64,000 nucleotides of DNA from Rhodospirillaceae bacterium (GCA_947467145.1 CANIGJ010000019.1:1-64000); one strand, 5' to 3'; numbered from the stretch's first letter, positions 47,297 to 55,952 are shown. Notes: generated by a model not told the origin, from the letters alone. Translations and numbers: made by a program.

Positions 47297-47767
47297 ATGA
47301 ATCAGAGCATCGTTTCGCCTAAACGCATCGCCATTGTGCAGTCCTCCTGGCACAAGGAGATCGTCGATCAGTGCCGCATCGCCTTTTTGGACGAGATCAC
47401 GCGTCACGGTATCGCGGCGTCGCAGGTCGATCTGTTCGAGGTGCCGGGCGCGTTCGAAATTCCCCTGCATGCGCAACTCCTCGCCAAAACGGGGCGCTAT
47501 CGCGGCATCGTTGCGGCGGGATTCGTGGTCGACGGCGGCATCTACCGCCATGAATTCGTCTCAAGTGCGGTGATCGATGCGCTGATGCGCGTGCAGCTCG
47601 ATACCGAGGTGCCGGTCTTTTCGGCGGTGCTGACGCCGCAGCAGTTCCACGAACACGAGGACCATCGCCGCTTTTTCGAAAGCCACTTCGTGATCAAGGG
47701 GGCCGAGGTCGCGCGCGCCTGCGCGCACACCTTGGAGGCGCTGGCGCGCATCGAACGGGTTGCGTGA
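47297..47767 (+). CDS. ribH2: 6,7-dimethyl-8-ribityllumazine synthase, type II (RibH2-like)
   Basis: A 156-residue lumazine synthase. FEVPGAFEIPLHAQ, GFVVDGGIYRHEFVSSAVI and VLTPQQFHEHEDHRRFFESHF match the decameric RibH2 type known from Brucella and Mesorhizobium rather than the usual icosahedral RibH1. It condenses the pyrimidinedione with a four-carbon phosphate in riboflavin synthesis. It is the only gene behind the FMN riboswitch, as in Brucella. Other rib genes are outside the window. Confidence 0.93.
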   Translation: MNQSIVSPKRIAIVQSSWHKEIVDQCRIAFLDEITRHGIAASQVDLFEVPGAFEIPLHAQLLAKTGRYRGIVAAGFVVDGGIYRHEFVSSAVIDALMRVQLDTEVPVFSAVLTPQQFHEHEDHRRFFESHFVIKGAEVARACAHTLEALARIERVA

Positions 47768-47854
47768 TCCCGTCTTGCCTTGCTCACTTGTCTTTGTGGG
47801 GGCGCGTCCCCATCATGCGCGCCGTTTGAAATCATGGCCTTGGGGGGCCTCTTC

Positions 47855-48250
47855 ATGCCGGTAAGTTCGGTGCTGATCGATGTTTCGCCCGGCGAACTCG
47901 TCGACAAGCTCACCATCCTGGAAATCAAGCTACAGCGCCTGCCCGATGGGCCGGCGCGCGCCAATGTCCGCCATGAACACGATGTGCTGGAGGCGGCGCG
48001 GGCAAAGGCGCTGGCGCCCTCGGCCGAGTTAGCTCGCCTCAGCGGCGATCTTAAGGCTGTCAACGAGCGGTTGTGGGTCATCGAGGACGATATCCGCGAT
48101 TGCGAGCGCGCCAAGGATTTCGGGGCGACGTTCGTCGCGCTGGCGCGCGCGGTCTATCACGAGAACGACCAGCGGGCGGCCCTTAAACGCGAGATCAACG
48201 TGCTGCTGGGCTCGGCCATCGTCGAAGAGAAATCCTACGCCAAGTATTAA
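47855..48250 (+). CDS. DUF6165-like protein
   Basis: A 131-residue soluble, mostly helical protein. VSPGELVDKLTILEIKLQRL and ELARLSGDLKAVNERLWVIEDDIRDCE suggest a family of small proteins often found near LPS or methyltransferase genes (DUF6165). Start MPVSSVLID is preceded by GGGGGG about 7 bases upstream; an in-frame codon at 47780 is less likely. Function unknown. A structured hairpin with a short T run (about 48262-48299) follows and may terminate it. Confidence 0.7.
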   Translation: MPVSSVLIDVSPGELVDKLTILEIKLQRLPDGPARANVRHEHDVLEAARAKALAPSAELARLSGDLKAVNERLWVIEDDIRDCERAKDFGATFVALARAVYHENDQRAALKREINVLLGSAIVEEKSYAKY

Positions 48251-48342
48251 TCGGGCCATTTAAGCCAAAACGGGCGCGGATAGCCCCCTCTTGGCTTTTG
48301 GGCTTGGGCCCCTTTAATATGCGGCCTCGTATTTCAGGGGGA

Positions 48343-48879
48343 ATGCGCGTGACTCGTTTTGCTTTAGTTCTGGCTTTGGTGGCCGCACTGGCCTTTGCGA
48401 TGGTTCCACATGCCCGCGCCGCGGACATGCCGGACGATCCCGATTTCATCTCGTTCGGTGCGGGTTATTTCGACTTCAACCGCCAGAAGGACGAGGGTGC
48501 GTCGTTCCGCCTCGAATACCGCTCCGACTACAAGCTGTGGGTCTTCAAGCCATTCGCCGCGCTCGATTATACGACGACAGGGCATGGCTTCGTCGGCGCC
48601 GGCGTTTTGATGGACATCTATTTCGGCAATCGTTTCGTGCTGACGCCGTCCTTCGCGCCGCATCTGTATTGGGGCGGCGACAAGAAGCTGGATCTCGACT
48701 ATCCCCTGGAATTCCGCTCGCAGCTCGAAGCGGCCTACCGCTTTGACGACCGTTCGCGCCTCGGTCTCGCCATCTCGCATTATTCCAATGCGAGCCTGGG
48801 TGACACCAATCCGGGCACCGAGGTCCTGACCCTGTATTACTCGGTCCCGCTGCAGGGCAGTTGGCTACTCGGGAAATAG
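48343..48879 (+). CDS. PagL-like lipid A 3-O-deacylase / acyloxyacyl hydrolase
   Basis: A 178-residue outer-membrane enzyme (from MRVTRF). A signal peptide (to ARAAD) is followed by an 8-stranded barrel. The active-site segment AISHYSNASLGDTNPGTEVL has the PagL-type His-x-Ser pair and NPG; a Glu nearby completes the triad. It would remove the 3-linked acyl chain from lipid A and alter immune or antimicrobial recognition. GTG at 48349 is an alternative start with better spacing to GGGGG. Confidence 0.85.
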   Translation: MRVTRFALVLALVAALAFAMVPHARAADMPDDPDFISFGAGYFDFNRQKDEGASFRLEYRSDYKLWVFKPFAALDYTTTGHGFVGAGVLMDIYFGNRFVLTPSFAPHLYWGGDKKLDLDYPLEFRSQLEAAYRFDDRSRLGLAISHYSNASLGDTNPGTEVLTLYYSVPLQGSWLLGK

Positions 48880-48885
48880 CGGTTG

Positions 48886-49587
48886 GTGACGGGTCCTCAT
48901 CTTCTCATAGTTGAAGACGAAGAATTCATTCGGCAGCTTGTCGCCGCCTATCTCGAAAAGGAAGGGTATCGCCTCAGCGTCGCCGGCTCGGCCAGGGCGA
49001 TGCACGATATTCTCGACCGCGAGCAGATCGATCTCATCGTGCTCGATCTCGGTCTGCCGGACGAAGACGGCCTGACCCTGATTCGTCAGCTGCGCACCCG
49101 CTCAGCCGTTCCCATCGTGGTGCTGACCGCACGCCAGACGCGCGACGACCGCATCACCGCGCTCGGCATCGGCGCCGACGATTACGTCACCAAGCCGGTC
49201 GATCCGCAGGAACTGACGCTCCGCATCGCCAATCTGCTGCGCCGTTCGGGCGGCAAGCAGAGCGAGGATACGCAGAAACATGACGTGCTGGTGTTCGGTG
49301 GCTGGAGCCTGGATATCTCGGCCAATGCGCTGCGCGCACCCGACGGCGCGGATATCGTTCTGACACGCGCGGAGTTCGACATCCTGACGGCCTTGGCGCG
49401 CGCGCCCAACCGTGTGCTCAGCCGCGATTTCTTGCTGGATGCGATCAGCCGCGATGGGGATTCGCCGGGCGATCGGGTGATCGACGTGATGATCAGTCGG
49501 CTCAGAAAAAAATTGGGCGACGATCCGCGCCGCCCAATTCTAATCCAAACTGTGACGGGGCGCGGGTACCGCCTCTCCGTCTCCTAA
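48886..49587 (+). CDS. OmpR/PhoB-family response regulator
   Basis: A 233-residue two-domain regulator. The receiver (about 1-120) has acidic pair EDEE, phospho-acceptor Asp in LIVLDLGLPDEDG, Thr/Ser in VVLTAR and Lys in DDYVTKPVD. The winged-helix output domain (about 135-233) includes LTRAEFDILTALA, DFLLDAI and DVMISRLRKKLGDDP ending TVTGRGYRLS. No histidine kinase is adjacent, so it is an orphan here. It starts 6 bases after the PagL-like gene, suggesting cotranscription. Confidence 0.93.
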   Translation: MTGPHLLIVEDEEFIRQLVAAYLEKEGYRLSVAGSARAMHDILDREQIDLIVLDLGLPDEDGLTLIRQLRTRSAVPIVVLTARQTRDDRITALGIGADDYVTKPVDPQELTLRIANLLRRSGGKQSEDTQKHDVLVFGGWSLDISANALRAPDGADIVLTRAEFDILTALARAPNRVLSRDFLLDAISRDGDSPGDRVIDVMISRLRKKLGDDPRRPILIQTVTGRGYRLSVS

Positions 49588-49599
49588 GCCCTAAGGCTC

Positions 49600-49911
49600 T
49601 TATTTCTCTTCGATCGCCGTAACGGTGCCGCGGGCTTCGCGGGTGTCAGCCTGCAGGCTCGGATAACGCGCCTTCAGGGCCTTGATGACTGCTTCGGCAT
49701 TGTTGTCCGACGGCACGAGGACGCGACGGCCGTTGATGATGAAGGTCTTGGCGCCGCTGGTTTCGACGCGCGCCTGTTTGACCTCGGCCGGCAGTGCCTT
49801 GGGGGCCTGACGCTGGATGACCGGACCCGCGACCTCGGCGTGCGCGTCGTTCGAGACGGCGGCGAAGCCGATCGAGAGAATGGCGGCGGCGATGGCGAAA
49901 GTGCGGATCAT
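49600..49911 (-). CDS. Small secreted protein A (RVLVPS...ALKARYP family)
   Basis: A 103-residue exported protein: signal peptide (1-25, ending AHA), a Pro/Ala-rich linker, then a compact C-terminal block with GRRVLVPSDNNAEAVIKALK and ARYPSLQ. That block is shared with the gene at 50313-50618. The pattern (strand, VPS turn, helix, FP/YP, strand) recalls the I9-type propeptide fold of subtilases, an inference only. No known function. Convergent with the response-regulator gene. Confidence 0.65.
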   Translation of the reverse strand: MIRTFAIAAAILSIGFAAVSNDAHAEVAGPVIQRQAPKALPAEVKQARVETSGAKTFIINGRRVLVPSDNNAEAVIKALKARYPSLQADTREARGTVTAIEEK

Positions 49912-50041
49912 TTGCGTGGGCTCCAGGACGGGCGGTTCAATGTCTGAAATTGATAATCGCCGCTATCCGTAAATACCGTTTGTCGGGGTTGTGAATGGCT
50001 TGTAACCGGGGTTTCCCCGCCGATCACAAAGACGCGATGCC

Positions 50042-50269
50042 TCACGAATTGCGCTTCGCAGGCTGCGGCGCGACCGCTTTCGCGACATTGAGGCTCGGGT
50101 CGTATTCGACGCAGGCATAGTTCTTCGCGGTCGCGACCTTGCCCTTGTTCATGAACAAGGACGACTTGGCGCATTCCGCCATGCTGGCGAATTGCCACAT
50201 TTCGACCGGGATCTGGGTCGTGCCGCCGTCCGGGTTGAGCAGGATGAGGGCGAGAACGAAGGTTTTCAT
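50042..50269 (-). CDS. Small hypothetical protein
   Basis: A 75-residue protein (MKTFVLALILLNPDGG) with two cysteines (MAECAKS and YACVEY), possibly a disulfide. The hydrophobic start is short and more like a beta strand than a cleavable signal peptide, so location is uncertain. It lies 43 bases downstream of small secreted protein B. ATG at 50269 has AGAAAC upstream; a longer frame from 50350 runs into gene B's end. Confidence 0.5.
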   Translation of the reverse strand: MKTFVLALILLNPDGGTTQIPVEMWQFASMAECAKSSLFMNKGKVATAKNYACVEYDPSLNVAKAVAPQPAKRNS

Positions 50270-50312
50270 GATGTTTCTTCTGGTTCCTGGAGCTTTTGTT
50301 TTTGTGGATACG

Positions 50313-50618
50313 TTAGTTGGCGAAGGCGAAATCGTCGGTGGTTTCGGCATTGATGGTTGCGGCCGGGAAGCGCGTCTTCAGGATCGCGATCATCGCGGCG
50401 GCAGATGCATTGCTCGGCACGCGCACGCGATAGCCGGTCATGTCCAGGGCCTCGAAGGTTTCGACCTTCGTGAAGCCGAGCTTGCGAGCGGCGGCCGAGA
50501 AATCGTTCGGCGCATCGAAAACCACGATGTGATCGGGCGCCGTCACTTCGGCGCTGACCGACGCCACGGCGAGGCCGAGGGCGATGAGGGCGAAGGCGAA
50601 AGTGGCGAGGCGCTTCAT
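50313..50618 (-). CDS. Small secreted protein B (paralogue of A)
   Basis: A 101-residue exported protein with a signal peptide (1-23, ending SVSAEV). Its C-terminal block GYRVRVPSNASAAAMIAILK and TRFPAATINAE aligns with protein A (GRRVLVPSDNNAEAVIKALK, ARYPSLQADT) over about 35 residues, so the two share ancestry. Function unknown. Ribosome binding site GATCG-CAGTC region is weak; the next minus-strand gene upstream (50615-50908) overlaps its start by 4 bases. Confidence 0.65.
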   Translation of the reverse strand: MKRLATFAFALIALGLAVASVSAEVTAPDHIVVFDAPNDFSAAARKLGFTKVETFEALDMTGYRVRVPSNASAAAMIAILKTRFPAATINAETTDDFAFAN

Positions 50619-50908
50619 GACTGCGATCCGAGTTTCGACGTGATTGTCTGATGGTGAGGATCGTTGAGGCGGGTAAACCCGGTTTGTCGGCGATGTTGCT
50701 GCGGTGTGAACGGCTTTAAGCGATCTGGACGGTCACGCCGCTGCTGGCCGTCAGCAGGATGTCGGCAATCACGGACGCGTGAACGCCCTAGGCCGTCTCG
50801 TCGGGGGGCTCCGAAAGCGGTGATCCGGGTATCGACGGGAACGCGGCTGCCGGGGGACAGAACGAAATCGCCGTTGGTCAGACGGACGAGGTTGAAACGG
50901 GTCATCAT
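50615..50908 (-). CDS. Small uncharacterised frame, probably disrupted
   Basis: A 97-codon frame with a good start (AGGAGAGACC before ATGATG at 50908) and a plausible N-terminal 35 residues (MMTRFNLVRLTNGDF ... RITAFGAP). After the C6 run on the coding strand (50803-50808, G6 on plus) the composition becomes Arg/Gln/His-rich shadow-like. With one C fewer the frame would read APDETA and stop; beyond that stop an in-frame segment (GVHASVIADILL, SGVTVQIA) looks protein-like. So either a 39-residue peptide or a decayed gene. Confidence 0.35.
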   Translation of the reverse strand: MMTRFNLVRLTNGDFVLSPGSRVPVDTRITAFGAPRRDGLGRSRVRDCRHPADGQQRRDRPDRLKPFTPQQHRRQTGFTRLNDPHHQTITSKLGSQS

Positions 50909-51135
50909 GGTCTCTCCTGGTTTCGGTGGCCGGTTTTGCGGGCCAAATTTGATGGTTGGAGTTTCGCCGACGGGCTTGAATCGGGTTTGTCCTGGTTGTT
51001 TCCGCTATGTGAACGGCGTGGATGGCCGTTTTCCGCCCTTTTTCAGCGGCTTGGCCGCTTGGCGAACCGGCTGCTAGGATCGTTCAGCGCAATTCAGAGG
51101 CCCGACTCACGGGCCCGTGATTTCAGGGAGAGTTG

Positions 51136-52155
51136 ATGATGTTCAAGACTGTCGGTCGTTATGCGCGCGCGGGCCATGTGGCGCTGCTCGCGGCCATCGT
51201 TGCCGTTGCCGGTGTGGCCCAAAGCGGCCAGGCCCAGGCGCAAGGTCAATCTGTGGCGAAATACCCGGAACGCCCGATCAAGGTGATCGTCCCCTTCGCG
51301 GCCGGCGGCCTCGCCGATGTGTCGATCCGTTTCGTGTCCGAACGGCTGTCCAAGAGCCTCGGCCAGCAGCTCGTGATCGAAAACGTGCCGGGTGCGGGCG
51401 GCATCGCGGCGGCCAACGAATTGGCTAAGTCGCCGGCCGACGGTCATACCTTGATCGTCATCTCCAACGGCACCGCGATCAGCGAAGCGTTGTTCGCCAA
51501 ACTACCCTACAGCACCGAACGCGACATGATGCCGGTGTCCACCGTCGCGTGGTTCGACATGATGGCCGTCACCGGCGGCAAGTCGCCTTACAAGACCTTG
51601 AAGGAATTCGTCGCCGACGCGCATGCCAAGCCGGGCGCGCTCAACATCGGAACGATCAATCCGGGCAGCACGCAGAACCTGTCGGCGGAATTGCTCAAAT
51701 CGCTCGCCAAGGTCGACGCGCAGATCGTCGCCTTCAAAGGCACGCCCGATGTCGTGGTGTCGCTGCTGCGCAACGATATCGGCCTCGCCATCGACGCCTA
51801 TACCGCGCTCAAGGGCCAGATCGACAGCGGCGAGCTGCGCGCGCTTGGTGTCACGGGTGTGACGCGCAATCCGTCGCTCCCCGATGTGCCGACCTTCGCC
51901 GAAGCCGGTGTGACGGGCTACGACGTCACCGGCTGGAACGCGTTGTTCGTCAAGGCCGGCACGCCGGCGCCGATCGTCGATCGCCTGGCCAAGGAAATCG
52001 CGGCCGCGGCAGCGATGGACGATGTGAAGAAAAAATATCTCGAACTCGGCATCGTCGCCGGTTCGACCACGCCCGTCGTCCTCGGCGCGCGCCTGAAGGA
52101 CGATATCGCGAAGTGGAAAGACGTGATCGAGAAGAACGGCATCAAGAAGCTTTAG
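51136..52155 (+). CDS. Bug/TctC-family tripartite tricarboxylate transporter receptor
   Basis: A 339-residue periplasmic solute receptor. A signal peptide (to about 36, AQAQG) precedes YPERPIKVIVPFAAGGLADV, the family's first ligand loop, and GAGGIAAANELAKSPADGHTLI; further VAFKGTPDVVVSLLRNDIGLAI. Such receptors bind carboxylates; no TctA/TctB membrane subunits lie near, which is common for Bug proteins. ATG 51136 or 51139 after GGGAGAG. Confidence 0.93.
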   Translation: MMFKTVGRYARAGHVALLAAIVAVAGVAQSGQAQAQGQSVAKYPERPIKVIVPFAAGGLADVSIRFVSERLSKSLGQQLVIENVPGAGGIAAANELAKSPADGHTLIVISNGTAISEALFAKLPYSTERDMMPVSTVAWFDMMAVTGGKSPYKTLKEFVADAHAKPGALNIGTINPGSTQNLSAELLKSLAKVDAQIVAFKGTPDVVVSLLRNDIGLAIDAYTALKGQIDSGELRALGVTGVTRNPSLPDVPTFAEAGVTGYDVTGWNALFVKAGTPAPIVDRLAKEIAAAAAMDDVKKKYLELGIVAGSTTPVVLGARLKDDIAKWKDVIEKNGIKKL

Positions 52156-52180
52156 GCTTCGGAACGTCGGAGGCTCGATC

Positions 52181-53815
52181 ATGGCCACAAATATGGATCG
52201 TTACGATTACATAGTCGTCGGCGCCGGCTCGGCGGGCTGCGTGCTCGCCAACCGGCTGACCGAACAATCGGACGTGCGCGTTCTGCTACTCGAAGCCGGC
52301 GGGCGTGACTGGAACCCGCTGATCCATATGCCGATCGGCATGCGTGCGCTCACCAACGACCCGGCCGTCACCTGGGGCTACGAGACCGAGCCCGAGCCGC
52401 ACTGTTACGATCGCCGCTTGCCGATCCCGCGCGGGCGCGTGCTCGGCGGCACCTCGTCGATCAACGCCATGGTATATGCGCGCGGACATCCGCTCGACTA
52501 CGACCAGTGGCGTCAGATGGGGCTGACGGGTTGGGGCTATGCCGACGTGCTGCCTTACTTCAAACGCTCCGAGCATAATTGGCGCGGCGAGAACGATTAT
52601 CACGGCAGCGGCGGTTATCTGAAGGTCACGCCGAGCGGTTATCAAAGCCCGATGTTCGATCTGTTCGCGACGGCGGCTGAGAAGGCGGGCTTTCCGCGCA
52701 GCAGCGATTACAACGGCGCCGAGCCCGAGGGCATCGCGCGCGTCGATCACACGGTCGGCGACGGCAAGCGGTCATCGACTGCGCGTGCCTTCCTGCGCCC
52801 GGCATTGCGCCGCGCCAACCTGACGGTCGAGACGCGGGCACTCTGCCACAAAGTCATCGTCGAGAACGGGCGCGCCGTCGGCGTCGAATACAGCCAACGC
52901 GGCGTGCTCAAAAAGGTTTATGCCGAGCGCGAGATCGTGCTGTCGGGTGGCACCTACAATTCGCCGCATCTGTTGATGCTGTCGGGCATCGGGCCGGCCG
53001 ATCAGCTGCGCGAGTTCGGTATTCCGGTTGTCGCCGACCGCAAGGAGGTCGGACAGAATCTCGAAGAACACGTGAACACGCAGATCAATTTCGATCTCAA
53101 CCAGCCGATCTCGTTCGAAGAGCATATGCGGCTCGATCGCTTCACCTTGTCGGTGCTGCAATGGGCGCTGACGGGCAAGGGCTACGCGGCGGGCTTTCCG
53201 ACGCAAGCCGCCTGCTTCCTGCGTATGCGCCAAGAAAGCGAGCGGCCGGAGATTGAGTTGCTGGTGACGCCGGTCTCGCCCGACACACGCCTGTGGATTC
53301 CCGGCTTGATGCCGTCGGTCGGTCATCGGTTTTCGTCGCGCATCGCGGTGCTGCATCCGCGCAGCAAGGGCCGTGTCAGTCTGCGCTCGGCGAATCCGGC
53401 CGATCGCGTGCGCATCTTGTGGAATTTGTTTGACGATCCGTACGATCTGGAAACGCTCCGTCTCGGCCTCAAGGCCGTGCGCTCGATCTTCGCGCAGGAG
53501 CCGATCAAAGGCGTCATCGCCGGCGAGGTCTATCCGGGCGCCAAGGTGTCGAGCGATGCCGAGATCGACGAGTATCTCAGGCGCAATTGCGCAACCGCGC
53601 ACCATCCGTCCTCGACCTGCCGCATGGGCAGCGATGACAACGCGGTGGTCGACGAGCGGCTGCGTGTGCGGGGCGTCGATGGTCTGCGCGTTGCCGATTG
53701 CTCGGTGATGCCGCATGTCGTCGGTTCGAACACCAATGCGCCGACGATCATGATCGCGGAAAAAGCCGCCGACATGATGCGCGGCAGAACCCCATTGCCC
53801 GCGGCGCAACTTTAG
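52181..53815 (+). CDS. GMC-family FAD-dependent oxidoreductase (choline dehydrogenase-like)
   Basis: A 544-residue flavoenzyme. An N-terminal Rossmann motif [18 protein letters not shown] motif [20 protein letters not shown], second GMC signature [17 protein letters not shown] and C-terminal catalytic region [11 protein letters not shown]...[18 protein letters not shown]. It oxidises an alcohol to aldehyde; substrate not predictable. It follows the Bug receptor by 25 bases, so a shared catabolic role is likely. A possible terminator (AACCCC...GGGGTTTTT, 53833-53873) follows. Confidence 0.94.
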   Translation: MATNMDRYDYIVVGAGSAGCVLANRLTEQSDVRVLLLEAGGRDWNPLIHMPIGMRALTNDPAVTWGYETEPEPHCYDRRLPIPRGRVLGGTSSINAMVYARGHPLDYDQWRQMGLTGWGYADVLPYFKRSEHNWRGENDYHGSGGYLKVTPSGYQSPMFDLFATAAEKAGFPRSSDYNGAEPEGIARVDHTVGDGKRSSTARAFLRPALRRANLTVETRALCHKVIVENGRAVGVEYSQRGVLKKVYAEREIVLSGGTYNSPHLLMLSGIGPADQLREFGIPVVADRKEVGQNLEEHVNTQINFDLNQPISFEEHMRLDRFTLSVLQWALTGKGYAAGFPTQAACFLRMRQESERPEIELLVTPVSPDTRLWIPGLMPSVGHRFSSRIAVLHPRSKGRVSLRSANPADRVRILWNLFDDPYDLETLRLGLKAVRSIFAQEPIKGVIAGEVYPGAKVSSDAEIDEYLRRNCATAHHPSSTCRMGSDDNAVVDERLRVRGVDGLRVADCSVMPHVVGSNTNAPTIMIAEKAADMMRGRTPLPAAQL

Positions 53816-53878
53816 CGGACCCTGAAGTAGGGAACCCCGTATTAGGGAACTTGGGCGGGTTCCGGGGGTTTTTGCTGC

Positions 53879-54937
53879 ATGGCGGACCGGGAGGATCAGC
53901 GACGTGAGGCCGAGGCGGAGGCGGGTATCCCGCCGCGCGGCTTCAAGGATACCGCGATGCGGCTGTGGACCCAAATCGACGACGATCATGTGATGTTGGT
54001 GGCGGCCGGCGTCGCCTTCTATTCGCTGCTGGCCCTGTTCCCGTTGCTGACGGCGATGGTGTCGATCTATGGCTTGATCGCCGATCGTGGCGATATCGAA
54101 CAGCATCTGGCCAAGCTCTATGGCATGCTGCCGTCCGATGCGATCGAGATCATGCGCCAGCAGCTCGTGTCGTTGAATAAGACCGAGGCGCCTAAGCTCG
54201 GCTTGCTGTTCGTCGGCTCGTTGCTGTTTTCGCTGTGGTCGGCGAATAAGGCCGTCACGTCGATCTTTGAGGCAATGAATATCGCCTATGGCGAACGCGA
54301 GCGGCGCGGCTTCTTCCGTTTCACCGCAACGACCCTGTTCTTCACCTGCGGGTTCGTTGTCTTCATCGTCATGTCGCTGGTCGCCATCGTCGCCATGCCG
54401 CCGCTCCTCGAATCCCTCGGCTTCGATGACGATACCCATTGGCTACTGTCGCTGTCGCGTTGGCCGATCCTGCTGTTCATCGTCGTCACCATGAACAGCA
54501 TCGTGTACCGCTATGGCCCGTCGCGCGAAAACGCACGTTGGGTCTGGCTGACCTGGGGCAGCGCGTCGGCTGCGGTTCTGTGGTTGATCATGTCGGCGGG
54601 CTTTTCGTTCTACGCCGCTAATCTCGCCCGCTTCAACGAGACCTATGGCTCGATGGGCGCGGTGATTGCCGTGATGACCTGGATCTGGCTTTCGGCGATC
54701 ATCGTCATCGCGGGCGCGGAGTTAAACGCGGAGCTTGAATATCAGCCGCCGCTCCCCCGAAGCGACACGCCGCCGGCTGCGGACAATCCCGACGAGGAAG
54801 GCATGCGCCTACGCAAATCTGCGCGGCCGCGCGACGGCGGCTCATGGAGCGGACGCTTGCTGACGCGCGCCCTGCTGGCCTTGCTCCGACGTCGCGGTTT
54901 TACCGCCGCCGACGACGCGGCAAGAAGACGCCGATAA
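53879..54937 (+). CDS. YihY/BrkB-family inner-membrane protein
   Basis: A 352-residue protein with six or seven helices: AAGVAFYSLLALFPLLTAMVS, SLLFSLWSANKAVTSIFEAMNIAYGE, and YGSMGAVIAVMTWIWLSAIIVIAGAELNAELE are characteristic of BrkB. The family was once mis-named ribonuclease BN; transport or envelope roles are suspected. Soluble acidic N-terminus and basic C-terminal tail. Its last 38 bases overlap the convergent DUF3618 gene; both proteins end in arginine runs. Confidence 0.93.
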   Translation: MADREDQRREAEAEAGIPPRGFKDTAMRLWTQIDDDHVMLVAAGVAFYSLLALFPLLTAMVSIYGLIADRGDIEQHLAKLYGMLPSDAIEIMRQQLVSLNKTEAPKLGLLFVGSLLFSLWSANKAVTSIFEAMNIAYGERERRGFFRFTATTLFFTCGFVVFIVMSLVAIVAMPPLLESLGFDDDTHWLLSLSRWPILLFIVVTMNSIVYRYGPSRENARWVWLTWGSASAAVLWLIMSAGFSFYAANLARFNETYGSMGAVIAVMTWIWLSAIIVIAGAELNAELEYQPPLPRSDTPPAADNPDEEGMRLRKSARPRDGGSWSGRLLTRALLALLRRRGFTAADDAARRRR

Positions 54938-55355
54938 GCGCGCCCACCGTTAATGCGGCAGCGGCCACCGTCACCGGATTGTTGCGCGCATAACTGAGCG
55001 TGGCGTTGCCGGCCTCGTGGATATCGGCGCGCGCGCGATCCAGGCTGTCGCGCGCTTCGCGCAACTGCGCAGTGTCGGCGCGTTCGATATCAGGCGCGGC
55101 GGGCGTGCGGCGCGAGCCGGTATACCACAGCCAGGCGAGGCTGATGCCGAACATCGTCGCGGGGATCGGGTTGTTGCGCATGCCGCGCCCGATATCGGCC
55201 ACGACGGCGCTGCCGCCCTTGGCGTAGCCCAACGCCTGGTCGAGCAATTCGCCGGGCGAGAGTTTGTTCTGCACGGCATCGAGCGTGTCGCTGATCTGGG
55301 CGCGCAATTCGCCGATCTCGCGCTCGATCTGTTCCGGCGATCTGACTTCGTTCAT
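54900..55355 (-). CDS. DUF3618-family membrane protein
   Basis: A 151-residue protein: RSPEQIEREIGELRAQISDTLDAVQNKLSPGEL (the DUF3618 helical hairpin, residues about 4-40), a TM segment (about 65-82), and a second TM near the C-terminus (NPVTVAAAALTVGALIGVFL) with a stretch of arginines. The ATG overlaps the stop of the holin-like gene. Such pairs are common in alphaproteobacteria and lie with stress-related genes, function unknown. Confidence 0.85.
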   Translation of the reverse strand: MNEVRSPEQIEREIGELRAQISDTLDAVQNKLSPGELLDQALGYAKGGSAVVADIGRGMRNNPIPATMFGISLAWLWYTGSRRTPAAPDIERADTAQLREARDSLDRARADIHEAGNATLSYARNNPVTVAAAALTVGALIGVFLPRRRRR

Positions 55356-55741
55356 GACTGCACCTTTTCTATGACGAGTTCCTTGTCGCGCCGCAGCGCA
55401 TCCAATGTGCGTTCGGGGATCAAATTGGCTGGCGACAATCCGCGTTGACCTATTTTCATCAGGACGATCGCGGTGATCGCCATCGTGCCGCCGACGCTGA
55501 GGGAGGCCGCCCAGGCCGGCATGACCTCGGCCAAGCCGATGACCGCCGCCTGCAGCAGGATCAGCACCGCGCAAAAGGCCGATAGCAGTCCGGCCGCAAT
55601 GCAGATGACCGACATTTGCGCGCGCGCGACCTTTTGGCCGACCTCGGCCTGGGCCAGACGCAGCTCTTGGCGGATCAGTTCGGACAGATCGCCGATCAGA
55701 TCGCGCAACAGGGTTGTCAGTGACGGATCACTCGCGGGCAT
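55352..55741 (-). CDS. Phage_holin_3_6 (DUF1469-like) membrane protein
   Basis: A 129-residue protein with an amphipathic N-terminal helix (LLRDLIGDLSELIRQELRLAQAEV) and two transmembrane helices (about 48-70 and 80-97), then a basic tail. This layout defines the holin-superfamily PF07332-type proteins that accompany DUF3618 genes; despite the name there is no sign of a phage. Overlaps its partner's start by 4 bases. Confidence 0.85.
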   Translation of the reverse strand: MPASDPSLTTLLRDLIGDLSELIRQELRLAQAEVGQKVARAQMSVICIAAGLLSAFCAVLILLQAAVIGLAEVMPAWAASLSVGGTMAITAIVLMKIGQRGLSPANLIPERTLDALRRDKELVIEKVQS

Positions 55742-55875
55742 GACATCACAACCACGGGAGGGGGCGATTCGTTCCGCAAAGCGAAGGATCGCGCGCGAAT
55801 CCGCCGGATTCCCAGGCTGCTGTTGAGATTGGCGCGCCAGGGCGCTAAACGTCGCTGGTCTGTAGGACGAGTTGT

Positions 55876-55952
55876 GGCCCGGTAGCTCAACAGGATAGAG
55901 CGTAGGTTTCCTAAACCTAAGGTTGGGGGTTCGAGACCCTCTCGGGTCACCA
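55876..55952 (+). tRNA. tRNA-Arg (anticodon CCT)
   Basis: GGCCCGG/TCGGGTC acceptor stem, D-arm GCTC/GAGC, anticodon stem TAGGT/ACCTA around TTCCTAA giving CCT (codon AGG), T-loop TTCGAGA, encoded CCA at 55950-55952. 77 bases. Confidence 0.95.

Noticed and set aside
48262..48299. Intrinsic terminator after the DUF6165 gene
   Set aside because: AAGCCAA/TTGGCTT encloses an inner GGGC/GCCC stem but the T run is only four bases, so I mention it in the gene entry rather than as a feature.
52772..54439. A 555-codon minus-strand open frame across the GMC oxidoreductase and BrkB genes
   Set aside because: Spans two well-supported plus-strand genes; low-complexity shadow composition, no recognisable motif.
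55352..55741. Holin-like gene as evidence of a prophage
   Set aside because: PF07332-type proteins paired with DUF3618 are common chromosomal genes; no other phage gene is nearby.
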